The notes under the pieces: generated by a model
The model's input: only the letters and a program-made list of their open reading frames with translations
Databases searched by the model: none
What the model was told of the DNA's origin: nothing
In this document: positions 61,173 to 64,000 of the stretch, piece after piece
Position numbering within the stretch: position 1 is the stretch's first letter
Layout: each line of letters starts with the position of its first letter
Position numbers and translations under genes: made by a program
From: Nocardia albiluteola
GTDB lineage: Bacteria > Actinomycetota > Actinomycetes > Mycobacteriales > Mycobacteriaceae
DNA: 64,000 bases
Direction of reading: 5' to 3'
Assembly (NCBI RefSeq): GCF_018860155.1
Contig: NZ_JAHKNI010000006.1
Location: forward strand, 62,001-126,000

Positions 61173-62168
61173 TCAGCTCCGTCGGCGGCCCACGGCCGCA
61201 AGGGTTTCCACGGCCGCGGTGTACAGCGAGTCCGCGGAGGGCAGCGCGATGCGCTCGAGCGGCTTGGCGTAGGGCAGCGGCACCTCGGCCATCGCGACGC
61301 GGCGCACTGGGGCGTCGAGGTAGTCGAAGGCGCCGTCGGAGATGGACGCCGCGAGCTCCGCGCCGATGCCGTAGGTGAGCCAGTCGTCCTCGCCGATGAC
61401 CGCGCATCCGGTCTTGCGCACGGACGCGACGAGCGTGTCGCGATCCAGCGGGCGCAGGCTGCGCAGGTCGATGACCTCGGCCGAGATGCCCTCGGCGGCA
61501 AGGCGTTCGGCCACCTGGGTGCAGACCGTGGCCATGCGGGAATAGCCGATCAGGGTGATGTCGGTGCCCTCGCGGGTCACCTTGGCCTTGCCGATCTGGA
61601 TCGGCTCGGGATCCTCCGGCACCTCGCCCTTGGTGTTGTAGAGCGAGAGGTTCTCCAGGAACAGCACCGGATCGTCGTCCTCGATGGACGCTTTGAGCAG
61701 TCCGGCCGCGTCGGCGGGGGTGCTGGGTGCCACGACCTTCAAGCCGGGTACGAACGCGTAGTACAGCTCGATGTTCTGCGAGTGGGTGGCGCCCAGCTGC
61801 TGGCCGCCGCCACCGGGTGTGCGGATGACCATCGGCACATTGGTCTGCCCGCCGAACATGCCGTAGATCTTGGCGGCATGGTTGACGATCTGATCCAGGG
61901 CCAGCAGTGAGAAGTTGATCGTCATGATCTCCACGACCGGGCGCAGCCCGAGCATGGCCGCGCCGATCGCGGCGCCGACGAAACCCTCCTCGGCGATCGG
62001 GGTGTCGCGCACGCGCTTCTCACCGAATTCGGCCAGCAGGCCGGCGGTGATCTTGTAGGAGCCCTCGAAGACGCCGATCTCCTCGCCGATCAGGAAGACG
62101 TCGTCGTCGCGTCGCATCTCCTGACGCAGGGTTTCGCGAAGGGCCTCGCGATAGCTAATGACAGGCAC
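61173..62168 (-). CDS. pdhB: 2-oxoacid (pyruvate) dehydrogenase E1 beta subunit
   Basis: A 331-residue transketolase-like subunit. FLIGEEIGVFEGSYKITAGL at the N terminus carries the conserved Glu that contacts thiamine diphosphate. RVRDTPIAEEGFVGAAIGAA, VEIMTINFSLLALDQI and TPGGGGQQLGATHSQ match E1-beta of alpha2beta2 pyruvate or acetoin dehydrogenases. It pairs with the alpha subunit encoded just upstream. The GTG start at 62168 begins the family sequence. Pyruvate is the likeliest substrate; acetoin is possible. Confidence 0.93.
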   Translation of the reverse strand: MPVISYREALRETLRQEMRRDDDVFLIGEEIGVFEGSYKITAGLLAEFGEKRVRDTPIAEEGFVGAAIGAAMLGLRPVVEIMTINFSLLALDQIVNHAAKIYGMFGGQTNVPMVIRTPGGGGQQLGATHSQNIELYYAFVPGLKVVAPSTPADAAGLLKASIEDDDPVLFLENLSLYNTKGEVPEDPEPIQIGKAKVTREGTDITLIGYSRMATVCTQVAERLAAEGISAEVIDLRSLRPLDRDTLVASVRKTGCAVIGEDDWLTYGIGAELAASISDGAFDYLDAPVRRVAMAEVPLPYAKPLERIALPSADSLYTAAVETLAAVGRRRS

Positions 62169-62231
62169 GGTTTACCTCAGACACGGGAATGGTGGGCCGA
62201 CCGAGTAGCGGAGTCGGCGGGGTGGGTGGCT

Positions 62232-63353
62232 TCAGCGGAACAGCGGGTCGGCGGGCAGGCGGCGCTGCTCTCCGGGCACCGGGGTCGCGTACGTGTAGTC
62301 GAACAGGCTCGACGGATCCGGATGCGGGCTGGAGTCCGCGAATTCGACCGCGGCGGCGACACTCTCGCGCACCTCGGCCTCGACCGCCTCGGCCGACTCC
62401 TCGGTGAGGACGCCCGCCTCCAGCAATCGGCTGTGCCACAGCGCGATCGGGTCGTGCTCGCGGGCGGTCTCCACCGCCTCGGTGGTGCGGTACTTGGCCG
62501 GGTCGACCACCGAGTGGCCCTTGAGCCGGTAGCTGACCGCCTCGAGCAGCGCCGGTTTGCCCTCGCGCCGCGCCCCCTCGATGAGCTCGCTCGCGACGTC
62601 GCGCACGGCCAGCACATCGGTGCCGTCCACGCGCTCGCCACGCATGCGGTAGGAGGCCGCGCGCTTGTACAGATCCGGTTCGGCCGAGGACTTCTCGACC
62701 GTGGTGCCCATGCCGGTCTGGTTGTTGATCACCAGGAACACCACCGGCAGATTCCACAGCGCGGCGATGTTCAGCGACTCGTGGAACGCGCCGATATTCG
62801 TTGTGCCCTCACCCATCTGGCACACCACGACGTCGTCGTCGCCGCGGTAGTCGATCGCGAGGGCCGCGCCGATCGCGAGCGGAACCTGGCCGCCCACAAT
62901 GGCATAGCCGCCCAGCAGCCGGGTGGCGGTGTCGTACATGTGCATCGAACCGCCCCAGCCCTTGGAGGTGCCGGTGGAGCGGCCGTACAGCTCGGCCATG
63001 ACGCGGCCCGGCTCGATGCCCTTGGCCAGCGCGTAACCGTGCTCGCGGTAGTTGGTGAACAGGTAGTCGGTCGGGCGCATGGCCGCGCCCATGCCGACGA
63101 CGGTGGCCTCCTCGCCGAGATTGAGGTGGCAGTAGCCGCCGATCTTGGCCTGCTGGTACGCCTGCGCGGTGCGCTCCTCGAAGCGGCGCACGAACAGCAT
63201 GTCGCGGTACAGCTCGCGCAGGCGGTCGGGGCTCTCGCCGCCGAAGGGGGGCTCGGCGAGGTCGGTTCCGGTGGTGGACTTGGTATTCGCGTTCGGCGCG
63301 GCGGGGCGGGTGGCCTTGCGCGCGGCCTTGCGGGGTGCGGTGGTGGTGGTCAC
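62232..63353 (-). CDS. pdhA: 2-oxoacid (pyruvate) dehydrogenase E1 alpha subunit
   Basis: A 373-residue thiamine-diphosphate subunit. An unusual Thr/Lys/Ala-rich N-terminal tail (about 1-35) precedes the core. FEERTAQAYQQAKIGGYCHLN-type sequence, YREHGYALAKG and GWGGSMHMYD are PDH E1-alpha markers. The ThDP/magnesium motif is CQMGEGTTNIGAFHESLN. The phosphorylation-loop region has YRLKGHSVVDPAKYR. The GTG start at 63353 has GAGGAGC upstream; it lies 8 bases after the lpd stop. The 63-base gap to E1-beta contains no gene. Confidence 0.93.
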   Translation of the reverse strand: MTTTTAPRKAARKATRPAAPNANTKSTTGTDLAEPPFGGESPDRLRELYRDMLFVRRFEERTAQAYQQAKIGGYCHLNLGEEATVVGMGAAMRPTDYLFTNYREHGYALAKGIEPGRVMAELYGRSTGTSKGWGGSMHMYDTATRLLGGYAIVGGQVPLAIGAALAIDYRGDDDVVVCQMGEGTTNIGAFHESLNIAALWNLPVVFLVINNQTGMGTTVEKSSAEPDLYKRAASYRMRGERVDGTDVLAVRDVASELIEGARREGKPALLEAVSYRLKGHSVVDPAKYRTTEAVETAREHDPIALWHSRLLEAGVLTEESAEAVEAEVRESVAAAVEFADSSPHPDPSSLFDYTYATPVPGEQRRLPADPLFR

Positions 63354-63361
63354 GATGCTCC

Positions 63362-64000
63362 TCAACGCTTGCGGGGCGGCGCGATGTGGACCGGCAGCCC
63401 GAGCCCGGCCAGGGCCGTCTCCATGCCGATCTCGCCGAGGGTGGGGTGGGCGTGGATGGTGTCGGCGAGCTCCTCGAGGGTGGCCTCGAGCGAGATCGCC
63501 AGGGCCCCTTCGGCAATCAGGTCGCTGGCCGACGGGCCGATGATGTGCACGCCGAGCACCTCCTGATGCTGCTGCCCGGCAACGATCTTTACGAATCCCT
63601 CGGTCTCCCCGAAGGTCTTGGCCCGGCCCAGCGCCGCGAACGGGAATTTCGCGGTGACGACCTCGTGCCCGGCCGCGCGGGCGGCCTCCTCGGTCAGGCC
63701 CACGCTGGCGATCTCGGGGTGGGTGAAGGTGGCGGCGGGGATCACCGCGTAGTCGATGCGCGCGTCGTGCCCGGCGATGGCGTCGGCGGCGGTCAGGCCC
63801 TGATGGGAGGCGACGTGCGCCAGCAGTGCCTTGCCGGTGACGTCGCCGATGGCGTAGATGTGCTCGACACCGGTGCGCAACTGCTCGTCGACGGGAATGA
63901 AACCCCGTGCGTCGGTGGCGATTCCGGCGGTATCCAGGCCCAGCTCGGCGGTGTTGGGGCGGCGGCCGACGCCGACCAGCACGACGTCCGCGTCGATCTC
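63362..64000 (-). CDS. lpdA: Dihydrolipoamide dehydrogenase (E3), C-terminal part
   Basis: The C-terminal 212 residues of E3; the start lies beyond the right edge. VGRRPNTAELGLD and YAIGDVTGKALLAHVASHQG are the FAD-binding end. The dimer interface domain follows (FTHPEIASVGLTEEAA) and ends with HAHPTLGEIGME, which carries the catalytic His-Glu pair. It reoxidises dihydrolipoamide of the E2 subunit with NAD. It is the first gene seen of an lpd-E1alpha-E1beta-E2 operon. Confidence 0.93.
   Translation of the reverse strand, partial: EIDADVVLVGVGRRPNTAELGLDTAGIATDARGFIPVDEQLRTGVEHIYAIGDVTGKALLAHVASHQGLTAADAIAGHDARIDYAVIPAATFTHPEIASVGLTEEAARAAGHEVVTAKFPFAALGRAKTFGETEGFVKIVAGQQHQEVLGVHIIGPSASDLIAEGALAISLEATLEELADTIHAHPTLGEIGMETALAGLGLPVHIAPPRKR

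Noticed and set aside
59880..64000. Acetoin dehydrogenase operon
   Set aside because: E1 alpha/beta and E2 are similar between acetoin and pyruvate complexes. No acetoin regulator or acoX-like gene is visible, so the pyruvate-type name is kept with that reservation.
1..64000. Mobile elements or attachment sites near the NRPS genes
   Set aside because: No transposase, integrase, terminal inverted repeats or tRNA gene were recognised anywhere in the window.

Overview
This is a high-GC, gene-dense actinobacterial chromosome window. An MspA-type porin, which is known from mycolic-acid bacteria, occurs together with a carboxylic acid reductase, an LLM-class F420-type oxidoreductase and a deazaflavin-synthase relative. 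This points to the Nocardia/Rhodococcus/Mycobacterium group, most likely Nocardia. That placement is inference. I saw no tRNA, rRNA, insertion sequence, CRISPR array or prophage.

Layout. 1-9.5 kb (minus): the 5' three modules of a giant non-ribosomal peptide synthetase (NRPS 1), running off the left edge. 9.5-13.5 kb (plus, divergent from NRPS 1): a methyltransferase, a CofH-like protein that has lost its radical-SAM cysteines, and a Baeyer-Villiger-type monooxygenase, probably one transcription unit. 13.5-16.4 kb: a threonine-dehydratase-like enzyme and a DoxX protein, divergent from an ECF41/SigJ sigma factor with recognisable ECF41 promoters, then a small CxxC protein. 16.4-22.9 kb: a glycogen-debranching-type glycosidase, an orphan trpF, a 48-bp tandem repeat, a cysteine dioxygenase/rhodanese pair, a His-rich methyltransferase divergent from an XRE-cupin regulator, and a FadR-type regulator.

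22.9-29.6 kb: a rearranged galU remnant followed by a peptidoglycan-sugar recycling cluster (BadF-type sugar kinase, sodium:solute symporter, anmK, RpiR/MurR regulator, murQ). The enzymes fit together as uptake and phosphorylation of MurNAc and anhydro-MurNAc to MurNAc-6-P, then etherase cleavage to GlcNAc-6-P. 29.7-34.1 kb: a leucine-carboxyl-methyltransferase-like enzyme, an FN3-like metallophosphoesterase, an LLM oxidoreductase and a stand-alone Clp N-domain protein. 34.4-57.2 kb: a three-domain carboxylic acid reductase, a 1-kb regulatory gap, and a complete five-module NRPS of about 6070 residues with its own thioesterase (NRPS 2).

57.1-64 kb: a secreted glycine-rich protein convergent with and overlapping the NRPS 2 3' end, an MspA-like porin interrupted by a long hexapeptide repeat, and a pyruvate/2-oxoacid dehydrogenase operon (lpd-E1alpha-E1beta-E2, minus) cut by the right edge.

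The two NRPSs share an unusual start: an EntF/Mps1-like N-terminal condensation domain with no loading module, then A-T-E. Their adenylation pockets also resemble each other, so they may make related N-acylated peptides. The observations I rate highest are the cluster-less CofH-like protein, the probably dead epimerase domain of NRPS 1, the apparently missing epimerase in NRPS 2 module 2, and the porin repeat.
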